From Winogradskyella psychrotolerans (GTDB lineage: Bacteria > Bacteroidota > Bacteroidia > Flavobacteriales > Flavobacteriaceae): DNA of 64,000 bases. This document shows, piece by piece, positions 17,379 through 26,941 of this stretch. Position 1 is the stretch's first letter. Every line of letters starts with the position of its first letter. A program made the position numbers and the translations under genes. Under the pieces are notes generated by a model, which saw nothing but the letters and a program-made list of their open reading frames with translations, had not been told where the DNA came from and searched no databases. The DNA is taken from NCBI RefSeq assembly GCF_018860565.1, contig NZ_JAHKPS010000018.1, positions 434,001-498,000 on the forward strand. Direction: 5' to 3'.

Positions 17379-19277
17379 TTATTTATTATGAATTCCAATA
17401 TTATGTTTTTGATATACTGATTTTATCTCTTCTACTATAGCAACATCATCAATTGTTGATGGTATATTGAATTGTTGTTCATCTGCAATATTTCGCAATA
17501 ATTTCCGAAGCGTCTTACCACTTCTTGTTTTTGGCAAACGTTCTACAACAAGCACATCTCTAAAAGATGCCACAGCACCTATTTCGCGCCTTACGTCTTG
17601 TATAATTTCTTTTTGAACTAAATCTTCAACATAAGCCTTATCAGACTTTAAAACGACCAAACCTAAAGGTTTTTGCCCCTTAATTTCACAATGTACACCA
17701 AACACAGCACATTCTGCAACCGATTGGTGGGAAGCTACTATTTCTTCCATTTCTGCTGTTGATAGACGATGACCAGCTACATTAATAATATCATCTACAC
17801 GACCTGTGATAAATACGTAACCGTCTTCATCGATATAACCACCATCTCCTGAAAAATAACACCCAGGAAAACGATGTAAATAACCAAACTTGAAACGCTC
17901 TGGATTTTCCCAAAGATTACTTAAAGTACCTGGAGGTAATGGCAGTTTCACTGCTACATAACCTTCGACAGTAGGTTCAACTTCTTCTCCGTCTTCGTTT
18001 AAAATTTTAATATCATATCCACAAACAGGTAGGCCTGCCGATCCTGGTTTTATAGGCTGCAAACCTACTCCTACCATATTCGCCAACATTGGCCAGCCAC
18101 TTTCGGTTTGCCACCAATGATCTATTACAGGAATGTTTAATTGTTTTTCTGCCCAAGTTAACGTCGATACATCACATCGCTCACCTGCCAAAAATTGGTA
18201 TTTTAGGCATGATAAGTCATATTGTTTAAGCATATCTCCCTCAGGATCTTCTTTTTTAATGGCTCTAATTGCTGTTGGCGCTGTAAACATAGCTTTTACA
18301 TTATGTTCACTAATAACACGCCAAAACGTTGAAGCGTCAGGTGTTTTTATAGGCTTCCCCTCAAAAACGATACTTGTATTTCGATTTAATAAAGGTCCAT
18401 AAACAATAAAACTGTGACCAACAACCCAACCGACATCACTAGCAGCCCAAAACGTTTCTCCTTCATCTACTCCATAAATATATTTCATTGAAAATTTTAA
18501 CGCCGTAGCATAACCTCCCGTATCTCTAATAATTCCTTTTGGTGTACCTGTTGTTCCTGAAGTATACAACACATAAGAAGGGTGTATGGACGCTACTGAA
18601 ACAGCTTCAACAGACGGCGAATCTTCTACTAAAGTTTTATAATCTACATCATAAGCTTTCTTAGGTATTTCGACACCTAATTGTCTATCAAAAACAATAA
18701 CATGTTCTGGCTTATTTTTAGATTTGTCTATAGCTTCGTCTACAAATGGCTTATAAGGAATAATACGTTTAATTTCTACTCCATTTGATGCTGTAATAAT
18801 TGCTTTAGGTTTACAATCATCAATACGAATAGCTAACTCATGCGGTGCAAAACCACCAAATACTACAGAGTGAATAACACCAAGTCTTGCACAAGCTAAC
18901 ATTGCATAAGCAGCTTGCGGAATCATAGGCATATAAATAATACAGGTATCTCCTTTTTTAAGGCCTAAATTCTGTAAGCCTCCAGCTAACTTAGAAACTT
19001 CGTGGTGCAACTGATTAAAGGTAATGTGCTGTTTTGTATTGGTAACTGGAGAATCATAAATTAATGCGTTTTGCTCTCCAAAACCATCGTTGATATGCTT
19101 ATCAATACACAAATAACTTAAATTAAGTTCGCCATCTTCAAACCATTGATTATAGTCGTATTCATCTTTAGACAAAATCGTCTGAGGAGATGTAAACCAA
19201 TCAATTTCATTGGCTTGATTCTTCCAAAATTGTTCTGGATTATTAATGCTTTCGTTGTAAAAATTTTGGTATTTCAT
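17379..19277 (-). CDS. prpE: Propionyl-CoA synthetase-like acyl-CoA ligase
   Basis: This 632-residue AMP-forming ligase is related to Acs but closer to the propionate-type PrpE/ACSS3 branch. Evidence is the N-terminus KYQNFYNESINNPEQFWKN, the loop LYTSGTTGTPKGIIRDTGG, and DHWWQTESGWPML where Acs has DTWWQTETGGIM; the latter is the region that sets acyl-chain choice. The C-terminal LPKTRSGKTLRKLLR holds the catalytic and acylation Lys. No methylcitrate-cycle genes are in the window, so propionate may enter via methylmalonyl-CoA elsewhere. It overlaps the preceding small membrane protein gene by 4 bases, implying coupled translation. Propionate specificity is inferred. Confidence 0.8.
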   Translation of the reverse strand: MKYQNFYNESINNPEQFWKNQANEIDWFTSPQTILSKDEYDYNQWFEDGELNLSYLCIDKHINDGFGEQNALIYDSPVTNTKQHITFNQLHHEVSKLAGGLQNLGLKKGDTCIIYMPMIPQAAYAMLACARLGVIHSVVFGGFAPHELAIRIDDCKPKAIITASNGVEIKRIIPYKPFVDEAIDKSKNKPEHVIVFDRQLGVEIPKKAYDVDYKTLVEDSPSVEAVSVASIHPSYVLYTSGTTGTPKGIIRDTGGYATALKFSMKYIYGVDEGETFWAASDVGWVVGHSFIVYGPLLNRNTSIVFEGKPIKTPDASTFWRVISEHNVKAMFTAPTAIRAIKKEDPEGDMLKQYDLSCLKYQFLAGERCDVSTLTWAEKQLNIPVIDHWWQTESGWPMLANMVGVGLQPIKPGSAGLPVCGYDIKILNEDGEEVEPTVEGYVAVKLPLPPGTLSNLWENPERFKFGYLHRFPGCYFSGDGGYIDEDGYVFITGRVDDIINVAGHRLSTAEMEEIVASHQSVAECAVFGVHCEIKGQKPLGLVVLKSDKAYVEDLVQKEIIQDVRREIGAVASFRDVLVVERLPKTRSGKTLRKLLRNIADEQQFNIPSTIDDVAIVEEIKSVYQKHNIGIHNK

Positions 19278-19498
19278 GACTTTACTTTTTTAGAATTAAG
19301 CAAGCCAAACCAATTAGGATTAAGCACCTTCAGCTTGATAAGGGCCCAAATAATAACCACAAAGCAAATGCCCACAACTATAGAAAGCACAGGAGTTACA
19401 TTCGTAATGTTTTCGTATTTAAACCTAATAAAAAGCGTAGCTATAACATAGATGCTTATAATTATATCTGACGCTAGTGGATTAATGTGAAATTTCAT
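19274..19498 (-). CDS. Small two-helix membrane protein upstream of prpE
   Basis: A 74-residue protein with two hydrophobic helices (about residues 8-26 and 34-56) and a basic C-terminus (NSKKVKS). The first stretch IIISIYVIATLFIRF and second SIVVGICFVVIIWALI are clear membrane segments. Its stop overlaps the prpE start (ATGA). No family is recognised. Placement suggests a role at the membrane with the ligase or the neighbouring sensor, but nothing shows which. Confidence 0.7.
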   Translation of the reverse strand: MKFHINPLASDIIISIYVIATLFIRFKYENITNVTPVLSIVVGICFVVIIWALIKLKVLNPNWFGLLNSKKVKS

Positions 19499-19571
19499 GT
19501 CTTTAAATTTTAATTAAACTTAGTTTGTTTGCACACAGAACTAATTTAAAAAAGACCTAAAAGACTGTTTC

Positions 19572-19937
19572 TTAAGTCACAAGTTCCAATATTTCTGAAA
19601 CTATTTTTTTTACTGAAAAAGGTTTGGTTAAATATTTATCTGCTCCAAGTTTTAAACCCTTTTCAATATCTGAAGCTTTATTTTTTGCTGTTAAAAACAC
19701 CACTTTAATGTGCTTTAAACTTTCAGATTCTTTTATATACGATAATGTCTGATAACCATCTACATTAGGCATCATAATATCTAACAAAATGACATCAGGA
19801 ATATGATGTTTTAATATTTCTAAAGCCTCACTTCCGTCTCTTGCAATAAACACTTCAAATCCTTGTTTTTTAAAAGTGTATTCTAACGACATGACAATAT
19901 TTGGCTCATCGTCTACAATTAAAATTTTCTTCGTCAT
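19572..19937 (-). CDS. Stand-alone response regulator receiver (CheY-like)
   Basis: This 121-residue protein is a receiver domain only. Acidic pocket D9/D10, phospho-acceptor D53 (LLDIMMPN), T83 and K105 (LTKPFS) are all present. No DNA-binding or enzymatic output domain follows. It starts 16 bases after the sensor kinase stop, so it is the probable cognate partner. In Vibrio and Pseudomonas the similar CrbS or CbrA kinases use regulators with LuxR-type or NtrC-type outputs, so the output here must act through another protein. Confidence 0.93.
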   Translation of the reverse strand: MTKKILIVDDEPNIVMSLEYTFKKQGFEVFIARDGSEALEILKHHIPDVILLDIMMPNVDGYQTLSYIKESESLKHIKVVFLTAKNKASDIEKGLKLGADKYLTKPFSVKKIVSEILELVT

Positions 19938-19953
19938 ACTTTAGGGTTTCAAT

Positions 19954-22641
19954 TTACTTAAAAGGGATTGTAAAAACAAGTGTTGCGCCGTTTTTTATAT
20001 CTTTTTTTGCCCAAATTTTTCCGTTGTGCTTTTCTACAATTTGCTTTGTTATCGCCAAACCCAAACCACTCCCTTCTGGTTTTCTTGTGTTTTGGTCTTG
20101 TGATTGATAAAATTTATCGAAAATATAAAGAAAATCTTCTTCTAAAATTCCTTTACCATTATCTGAAACTGAAATTTCTATAAGTTGATTTCCTAATTTA
20201 TAATCGACTATAATTTTGCCCGTTTTAGCCTCACAAAACTTGATGGCATTAGACAATAAATTGGTTAACACTTGAAGAATACGATCTTCATCATAACTAA
20301 GCATAAAAGAGTGCACATTATTATTTACAATTTGAACTTCTTTTTTTGCTGCAATTTGAGAAATACTAGAAATTGCTTTTGCAATTGTTCTCTGAATATC
20401 TTGTTCTTTTAGGTCTAACAATAAGCCTCCTGTTTCTAACTTTTCAAAATCTAAAATATTATTAATTAAGCGTCCTAAACGGTCAGAATCCTGTAGAATA
20501 TTCTTTAAAAACTGCGCTTTTATCTCTTTGGGCATATCTTCATCATCCATAATAACTTCGGTTGCTGCTCGTATGCCTGTTATTGGAGTCTTAAGCTCAT
20601 GTGCCACAGTATCCAAAAACTCATCTTTCTGTCTGTCTTTACTAATTAACTCCTCGTTAGCTTCTTTTAATCGGGATGTTAACTGAGATAACTCGTTTGA
20701 TTTTTCTAGAAGTACTTTATTACTCACAATATTTTCTTTGGATTCTTCCAAAATCTTTAAAACCTCAACCAAACTAATCTGCTCCTCCTTTACCACACTT
20801 GCAATTAATATTTTTGCTGAAGCCGAACCAATGCTTCCCGTTAAGAGTTTTTCAGAAAAGTTAATTAAACGTGCATCTGCCAACTGTGTATCTTGTGATA
20901 GTTCATACTTTGTAAAAAAGATTCTCAGCGCACGTGCCGCTCTTTGCTCTCCCAAAAATCGGGCTAAAACATTTTTAATATCTGTTACATAAGCTTCACC
21001 TTTCCACACCAAGGCACTATCTTGAAGATTTGTAAAATTCTTACTATCCACAAACATCTCTGCGTAATTACGCTCTCTATAATTTCCTTTAGATAGTAAC
21101 GAAAACGTTAAATAACAGAATAAATTTAGAGTCATACTCCAGAAGAAAGCATGTGATGGCGGACTTAAAAAATCGATTCCAAATAAAGCATAAGGCTTTA
21201 ATGCCTCTATACCCAACAATCCATATTGTCGAAAATCATCCGTACCAGAATACACTTCTAATGTAAACGGTAACACCAAGGTATATATAGCAATACAAAA
21301 CCCGACAATCATACCAATAATTGCTCCTTTTGAAGATCCACGATTCCAATACAAACCAATAAAAAACGATGGTGCCAATTGAGAAATAATCACAAATGAG
21401 ATTAAACCAATAGAATATAACGATAAGGCTTTTGAAAACAAGACATAAAAGAAATACGCTGTAATAATGATGGTAAAAATAGAAATACGACGAATGGTCT
21501 TAATGTATTTGGAATTACGCTCAGGTTGATTTTTAATAAATTTATCTAGAAAACCATATGGAATCACCAAATTATTACTCACCATGGTAGACAAGGCTAA
21601 TGTTGACACCACTACCATAGAAATCACCGCTGAAAAACCACCTAAAAACACAAGTGTTGCCAAAAAGGTATTGCCGTGTTCTAAAGGCAATAACAAGGTA
21701 TAATATTCGGCATTTTCTGTAGAACCAAAAGTAAGCTTTCCTGCCCAAGCAATAAAAATCACGAAGCTATTAAATAACAATAAATACAATGGAAACAACC
21801 AAATCGCTTTCTTAAGATGCTTCTCCCTGTTATTTTCCAAAACAGTAACCTGAAATTGTCTTGGCAATAAAAAAACAACCATAAACGACAAGGCAATCAT
21901 AAAAAACCAATTAAAGCCATCTTCTACCTTACCCAGGGTTGTTAAGTCTTTAAAGTTATCTGATACAGAAATTTTTTCATAAATATCAGAAGTACCATCA
22001 AACAAATAGAATGTAATATAAGTCCCGATGATTAGAAAGAAAATCAATTTCAATATAGATTCTAATGCCACAGTAGCGACAATCCCTTTATGTTTTTCAG
22101 AGGCATCTGTATTTTGAGTCCCAAAAAATGCAGCAAATATCGCCAGTAATAACGCCACATAAAAAGTAGAGTCATCAATAACAACCGTTGAGATATAACT
22201 ATTATCTCCAGATATAATCTCAAAGGTTTCTGAAACAGCCTTTAACTGTAAAGATATATACGGCAAGGTTCCAAACAAGCAAATTACTGTAACCAAAGCA
22301 CCTAAAAACCTATTATTTCCGTAGCGTAAAGAAATAAAATCGGCAATTGATGAAATTTTATGATGTTTTGAAATTCTTATAATTTTCCGAAGCAACACAA
22401 TCCACAAAGGTGCTGCAATTACAGGACCTATATAAATGGGTAAAAAATGAATTCCCGAATTTGCAGCAATACCAACACTTCCGTAGTATGTCCAAGCAGA
22501 ACAGTAAACGGCCAAAGACAATGTATAAACATAAGGGTTATTTACCCACTTACTTTGTCGTTTTTTTTCAGCAAGAAAAGCAATGTAAAATAACACCGCT
22601 AAATAAATGATAATAATAAAAACTAAGGAGTAACTATTCAT
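19954..22641 (-). CDS. Sodium/solute-symporter-fused sensor histidine kinase (CbrA/CrbS type)
   Basis: The 895-residue protein begins with about 13 membrane helices of the SLC5/SSS fold (residues 1 to about 530). A STAC-like linker domain follows (about 550-640, with LARFLGEQRAARALRIFF), then a short coiled coil and a HisKA domain with phospho-acceptor His681 (VAHELKTPITG). The C-terminal ATPase has N-box NLLSNAIKF, G1 DNGKGI and G2 GSGLGLAI. Known relatives CbrA and CrbS sense or transport histidine or acetate-type nutrients and control acs. Genes around it (acs, prpE, ActP-like symporter) suggest acetate or propionate as cue. Its start overlaps the small upstream membrane protein gene by 8 bases. 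Confidence 0.93.
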   Translation of the reverse strand: MNSYSLVFIIIIYLAVLFYIAFLAEKKRQSKWVNNPYVYTLSLAVYCSAWTYYGSVGIAANSGIHFLPIYIGPVIAAPLWIVLLRKIIRISKHHKISSIADFISLRYGNNRFLGALVTVICLFGTLPYISLQLKAVSETFEIISGDNSYISTVVIDDSTFYVALLLAIFAAFFGTQNTDASEKHKGIVATVALESILKLIFFLIIGTYITFYLFDGTSDIYEKISVSDNFKDLTTLGKVEDGFNWFFMIALSFMVVFLLPRQFQVTVLENNREKHLKKAIWLFPLYLLLFNSFVIFIAWAGKLTFGSTENAEYYTLLLPLEHGNTFLATLVFLGGFSAVISMVVVSTLALSTMVSNNLVIPYGFLDKFIKNQPERNSKYIKTIRRISIFTIIITAYFFYVLFSKALSLYSIGLISFVIISQLAPSFFIGLYWNRGSSKGAIIGMIVGFCIAIYTLVLPFTLEVYSGTDDFRQYGLLGIEALKPYALFGIDFLSPPSHAFFWSMTLNLFCYLTFSLLSKGNYRERNYAEMFVDSKNFTNLQDSALVWKGEAYVTDIKNVLARFLGEQRAARALRIFFTKYELSQDTQLADARLINFSEKLLTGSIGSASAKILIASVVKEEQISLVEVLKILEESKENIVSNKVLLEKSNELSQLTSRLKEANEELISKDRQKDEFLDTVAHELKTPITGIRAATEVIMDDEDMPKEIKAQFLKNILQDSDRLGRLINNILDFEKLETGGLLLDLKEQDIQRTIAKAISSISQIAAKKEVQIVNNNVHSFMLSYDEDRILQVLTNLLSNAIKFCEAKTGKIIVDYKLGNQLIEISVSDNGKGILEEDFLYIFDKFYQSQDQNTRKPEGSGLGLAITKQIVEKHNGKIWAKKDIKNGATLVFTIPFK

Positions 22642-22828
22642 AGTGACGTTTTAAAACGATATACGAAACCACAATAGATATTACCCAAAACGTAAATAAG
22701 GAAAAGTATAATATTGGAATCCCAAATATGGCGCCTTCAATATTAAAAATGAGGACAAAAGGAATATTAAACACAAAAAACAAAGCAATAGATAAAACTA
22801 CTAATTTTTGTTCGTGACGTTTTTTCAT
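22634..22828 (-). CDS. Small two-helix membrane protein, possible partner of the symporter-kinase
   Basis: A 64-residue protein with two membrane helices (about 10-30 and 34-58: SIALFFVFNIPFVLIF and FSLFTFWVISIVVSYIV) and charged ends. It overlaps the kinase start by 8 bases. The same arrangement is seen at the nearby ActP-like transporter, which is preceded by a DUF4212 two-helix subunit, and in the known YhdT-PanF pair. By analogy it may be the small subunit of the symporter part of the kinase. No sequence family is recognised. Confidence 0.75.
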   Translation of the reverse strand: MKKRHEQKLVVLSIALFFVFNIPFVLIFNIEGAIFGIPILYFSLFTFWVISIVVSYIVLKRHYE

Positions 22829-22964
22829 GAATTCGTAATTATAAGCAGAAACAACTAAATATCTACTAATATAAGAAATCAGTATTACAAAAATTGCAAT
22901 ACTGATTCTCTAACTAAATAAAATTAAAATAATGATCTATAAAAATTTTACAAACACTATTGTT

Positions 22965-24731
22965 TTAATGGTCTTGAGCTTCACCAGCTCCAGAAGGTAT
23001 TCTAATACTTTCAACCATATCTTGAACCTCTTGAGGTGGTGCTACTGATACTCTGGAAATCACAACAGAAACTACAAAATTAACGCACATCGCAATAGTT
23101 CCGAAACCTTCTGGCGATGTACCAAACCACCAATCTTCACTGGTTCCACCACCAAACATATCGAGTTTAAAGCGCATCATGTAATACATCATCAATGTAA
23201 TACCAACAACCATACCTGCAATAGCTCCTTCTTTATTCATTCGTTTATCAAAAATGCCTAAAATAATGGCGGGAAAAAAGGAAGCGGCTGCGAGCCCAAA
23301 GGCGAGCGCGACGACGGCGGCGACAAACCCTGGCGGATTAATCCCAAAGTAACCTGCAATTAAAATCGCTACAAAAATTGAAATTCTTGCTGCCATTAAT
23401 TCGCCTTTATCAGAAATATCTGGTCGTAATTGCTTTTTAATTAAATCGTGTGAAACTGATGTTGATATAACTAATAACAATCCTGCTGCGGTTGATAATG
23501 CTGCCGCTAATCCACCTGCTGCCACCAAGCCAATAACCCAGTTTGGTAAGTTAGCTATTTCAGGATTTGCCAATACCATAATATCTCTATCAACATATAA
23601 CTCATTTACTTCATCACTATTATTGGTAACGAGACGCTCACCATGCTCACCTCTTGCCTCTGCATATTCTGGTTTACTACTCGACAATGAATTTCCGGCA
23701 ACATATTGAATTTTACCATCTCCGTTTTTATCAGACCAAGCAATTAAACCTGTATTTTCCCAGTTTTTAAACCATACAGGAATATCTGCATAACGCTTAT
23801 CACTTACCGTTTCAATTAAATTGGTTCTTGAAAAAACCGCTACAGCAGGAGCTGTGGTGTAAAGAATTGCAATTAAGAATAAAGCATATCCAGCAGATTT
23901 ACGAGCATCTTTTACTTTAGGCACTGTGAAAAAGCGAACAATAACGTGTGGTAAACCTGCAGTACCAGCCATTAATGCTAAGGTAATTGCAAAAACATCC
24001 CATGTACTTTTAGTGCCACTTGTATATTCATGAAACCCTAATTCGGTATGTAATGTATCTAGCTTATCTAATAAAAAGGCACCACCTTCTACTTTACCTC
24101 CCATTCCTATTTGAGGAATAATATTTCCTGTCATTTGAAATGAAATGAAGAATGCTGGTACCATAAAAGCAAAAATCAATACGCAATATTGAGCCACTTG
24201 TGTATATGTAATACCTTTCATACCTCCCAATAAAGCGAATATCAAAACGACTGTCATCCCAATAAGAACACCTAAAGTAATATCTACTTGTAAAAATTGA
24301 GAAAAGACAATTCCAACTCCACGCATTTGACCTGCTACATAAGTAAATGATACAATTAAAGCACAAATTACAGCAACAGTCCTTGCCGTGTTAGAATAAT
24401 ACCTATCTCCAATGAAATCAGGCACAGTAAACTTTCCAAACTTTCGAAGGTAAGGCGCCAAAAGCAATGCTAACAACACATAACCTCCTGTCCATCCCAT
24501 AAGATAAACAGACCCATCATAACCTGCGAATGAAATAATACCCGCCATACTTATAAAAGAGGCCGCACTCATCCAATCTGCAGCAGTTGCCATACCATTT
24601 GCCAATGGAGATACTCCTCCACCTGCAACATAAAATTCTTTTGTTGAGCCTGCTCTTGCCCATATTGCGATTCCGAAATACAGCGCAAAAGTAATGCCGA
24701 CCAATAACCATGTCCATGTTTGTACACTCAT
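22965..24731 (-). CDS. actP: Sodium/solute symporter, acetate permease (ActP)-like
   Basis: The 588-residue SSS-family membrane protein has about 13-14 helices. Family segments are YVAGGGVSPLANGMATAADWMSAAS-type N-terminus (helix 1-2, sodium site), the GPLPHVIVRFFT-like AGLPHVIVRFFTV, and AAALSTAAGLLLVISTSVSHDL (helix 8 sodium site). A periplasmic or cytoplasmic insertion around residues 300-390 is longer than in E. coli ActP (549). It lies between its DUF4212 small subunit and the sensor kinase. Uptake of acetate or another short monocarboxylate with sodium is the likely task. Confidence 0.9.
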   Translation of the reverse strand: MSVQTWTWLLVGITFALYFGIAIWARAGSTKEFYVAGGGVSPLANGMATAADWMSAASFISMAGIISFAGYDGSVYLMGWTGGYVLLALLLAPYLRKFGKFTVPDFIGDRYYSNTARTVAVICALIVSFTYVAGQMRGVGIVFSQFLQVDITLGVLIGMTVVLIFALLGGMKGITYTQVAQYCVLIFAFMVPAFFISFQMTGNIIPQIGMGGKVEGGAFLLDKLDTLHTELGFHEYTSGTKSTWDVFAITLALMAGTAGLPHVIVRFFTVPKVKDARKSAGYALFLIAILYTTAPAVAVFSRTNLIETVSDKRYADIPVWFKNWENTGLIAWSDKNGDGKIQYVAGNSLSSSKPEYAEARGEHGERLVTNNSDEVNELYVDRDIMVLANPEIANLPNWVIGLVAAGGLAAALSTAAGLLLVISTSVSHDLIKKQLRPDISDKGELMAARISIFVAILIAGYFGINPPGFVAAVVALAFGLAAASFFPAIILGIFDKRMNKEGAIAGMVVGITLMMYYMMRFKLDMFGGGTSEDWWFGTSPEGFGTIAMCVNFVVSVVISRVSVAPPQEVQDMVESIRIPSGAGEAQDH

Positions 24732-24762
24732 AATATTTTTATTTAATGTTGTTAGTTATGGC

Positions 24763-25023
24763 TTACTCGTCGAAACCGTATTTTTTATCTAGTTTGTTCA
24801 TTAGTCTTACGTATACGAATATTAATACCACGAATACATATATAGAGCCTTGTTGAGCAAACCAAAACCCAAGTTTGAAACCTCCAAGTTTAAACTGGTT
24901 TAACTCTTCTCTTAAAAGAATGCCACATCCAAAGGACACCACAAACCATATGGTTAGAAGTATAAATAAATACTTCACATTTTCTTTCCAGTACGCTGTT
25001 GCGTGTTTCTGCTTATCACTCAT
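24763..25023 (-). CDS. DUF4212 small subunit of sodium/solute symporter
   Basis: An 86-residue membrane protein beginning MSDKQKHATAYWKENVKYL, with two helices (about 20-38 and 55-74) and the conserved segment FKLGFWFAQQGSIYVFV. This is the DUF4212 (sodium-symporter small subunit) family, which is almost always encoded directly before a monocarboxylate SSS permease, as here (31-base gap). It probably assembles with or stabilises the ActP-like protein. Confidence 0.9.
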   Translation of the reverse strand: MSDKQKHATAYWKENVKYLFILLTIWFVVSFGCGILLREELNQFKLGGFKLGFWFAQQGSIYVFVVLIFVYVRLMNKLDKKYGFDE

Positions 25024-25036
25024 AGTTTTTTTCGTT

Positions 25037-26272
25037 TTATAGATAAATCATAGCTTGAAGTGAAATCGTATTTGCATCCATTTCACCATAACTCTGATTC
25101 ATGTATTCTAATGTTAATTTTGAATTGTGTCCACTCATATACGCATTGATTCCTACACCTAAGGTAGACCTGTTATCATCAATAGCATCATAACTATGAG
25201 TTCCGTAACTGAGGTAAGGTTGAAATCTTGTCTTTAATTTGTCTCCATTTAAAACATAACCAACATGACCATAGAGCATACTTCCTGTTCCGTAAACTTT
25301 GTATAAATAATTTTTTCCGTAGTTGTTATTCTGATAAACCGCATAAGCTGTAATAGCACTTCCGTTTTCACCAATTGGTGCATCGTAAAAAGCATCTACT
25401 GCAAATATGGATACATCTTCTCCAACAATAGCTGTACCTGTATCTATCACGGCACCTTTAGGATGTAGAAAGAAGCCAGCACCAATATTGAATACTTTTT
25501 TCTCACCTAAATAAGTTCCAACTTTGTAAGGTAAAAAGTTAGACTCTTGATCTAAAAAATGGTAATCAAAATAACCAGCGTAAGTTTTCCCTGCTGCTTT
25601 AGATCCAAGACTAGAACGTCCATTATAAACCGCAGCACCATCAACAACAGCAGTTTGAGTATCTAATGAAGCCACAGAAGCATCATTAATAGCTACTCGA
25701 TATTGCAGCTTATTGAAACTTCCTTTCATAAAGACGCCTAAATGTCTCGCAAATTGGTCTGATAAACCAAGAGTTGCCCATGACTGACGATTGTTGTCTA
25801 GCGTCATGATATTTAGCGTACTCTGATTGTTTAGTCTTGAAATTCCATTAAAATAATGTAAACCACCACCTACAGTATGATTTTCACCTAAACTGTATTG
25901 TGCCCAAACATCGTGAAAAAAAAGCTGAGAGCCGTCACCTTCACCGGTTAGACTTAAGGTAGTGCTCGTTAAACTGTTTAATCCAAAATGTGTAAGAATT
26001 AAAAAGTCTTTATTTATTTGAGCAAACATTAAAACCCTAGCGCGACGTAAATTAAAGTTTAACTTACTGTTTTCATTACCATTACTATCAAAAGTTTTAT
26101 CGGTATTGTAATTGGCTTGAACTTGCGCCCAAGAAATTAATCGGAGATATTTTGAGCCATCTTCGTTAAATTTAAATTTAAGGCCACCCGAATAATCAGG
26201 AGAACCTTGGGCAATCATAAATTGAAAGAACATTATAAACAGTCCTATCAACAAAAAAGTTGATTTCTTCAT
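25037..26272 (-). CDS. Outer-membrane porin-like barrel protein
   Basis: At 411 residues with a signal peptide (1-21, ending QFMIAQ), followed by alternating short beta-strands rich in Gly, Tyr and Asn (YLRLISWAQVQANYN, RRARVLMFAQINKDFL) and ending in an aromatic strand ISLQAMIYL, as barrels do. It resembles phosphate-selective or short-chain porins of Bacteroidota. As the first transporter gene of the acetate block, 14 bases before the DUF4212 gene, it likely carries the same substrate across the outer membrane. Substrate assignment rests on context only. Confidence 0.8.
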   Translation of the reverse strand: MKKSTFLLIGLFIMFFQFMIAQGSPDYSGGLKFKFNEDGSKYLRLISWAQVQANYNTDKTFDSNGNENSKLNFNLRRARVLMFAQINKDFLILTHFGLNSLTSTTLSLTGEGDGSQLFFHDVWAQYSLGENHTVGGGLHYFNGISRLNNQSTLNIMTLDNNRQSWATLGLSDQFARHLGVFMKGSFNKLQYRVAINDASVASLDTQTAVVDGAAVYNGRSSLGSKAAGKTYAGYFDYHFLDQESNFLPYKVGTYLGEKKVFNIGAGFFLHPKGAVIDTGTAIVGEDVSIFAVDAFYDAPIGENGSAITAYAVYQNNNYGKNYLYKVYGTGSMLYGHVGYVLNGDKLKTRFQPYLSYGTHSYDAIDDNRSTLGVGINAYMSGHNSKLTLEYMNQSYGEMDANTISLQAMIYL

Positions 26273-26381
26273 GGTTTAAAAAAGATTAGTTAGTACTTAA
26301 ATTAATTCTGTGTGCCCTACTAAGCTCTTAAAAACATCTGTTTAATTAATAAATTATATACTTATTTGTTAATTTGATATA

Positions 26382-26801
26382 TTAATCCTTAAAACGCTCC
26401 CATTTAATGAGCATAAATTTATCTCCTAACTCAGTCACAACAACACCTGCGCCTTTTATATTTTCAGTTTCTAAAAAATACTTACCAAGTTCACTAGCAT
26501 TTAAAATCTTATATGTTGGATGATAGTTTGTATTATATGGGCGCTTAATATTGTATTTTTTCACCCAATTCATCACACTTACATGCGAAACCCCAAGAAT
26601 CCTTTCAATTTCTCTATAAGTAAGACCTTCTAAGTAAAGCTGCAATGATTTATTAACATAATAGTCATCTATCTTCTTACCTATTTTATTAACCGTAAAA
26701 TAATAGTTGCATTTTTTACATCTATACCGCTGTCTTTTATTGACAATTCCGCTTTTAACGTACTGATCGCTACTACAATTTGGACATAAATCTATAGTCA
26801 T
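26382..26801 (-). CDS. Transposase-derived zinc-ribbon/HTH protein, likely a regulator
   Basis: The 139-residue protein has a zinc ribbon (CPNCSSD at residue 6 and CKKCNYYF at about 28) and then a helix-turn-helix (about 55-85; YREIERILGVSHVSVMNWV), the exact order of the DNA-binding half of IS1-type transposases. The DDE catalytic half is absent; instead a short C-terminal region (GAGVVVTELGDKFMLIKWERF) follows. No inverted repeats or target duplications were noticed around it. It is at the head of the acetate-use block, 109 bases before the porin gene. An exapted transcription factor is the best reading; a decayed IS is the alternative. Confidence 0.8.
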   Translation of the reverse strand: MTIDLCPNCSSDQYVKSGIVNKRQRYRCKKCNYYFTVNKIGKKIDDYYVNKSLQLYLEGLTYREIERILGVSHVSVMNWVKKYNIKRPYNTNYHPTYKILNASELGKYFLETENIKGAGVVVTELGDKFMLIKWERFKD

Positions 26802-26941
26802 ATATATTTATTTAGCATAAATATACCAAATTAGCAATAAAAATAATCAGGAATAGTTAAAATATTTCATTTTTACTAAAAATAAGCCCTAAAACATATC
26901 ATATTAGCTGTAATTTGAAATAAAATTATGAAAACACAAAA

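Noticed and set aside
26382..26801. Complete insertion sequence of the IS1 type
   Set aside because: Only the DNA-binding half is present; no catalytic domain, terminal inverted repeats or target duplication were seen.
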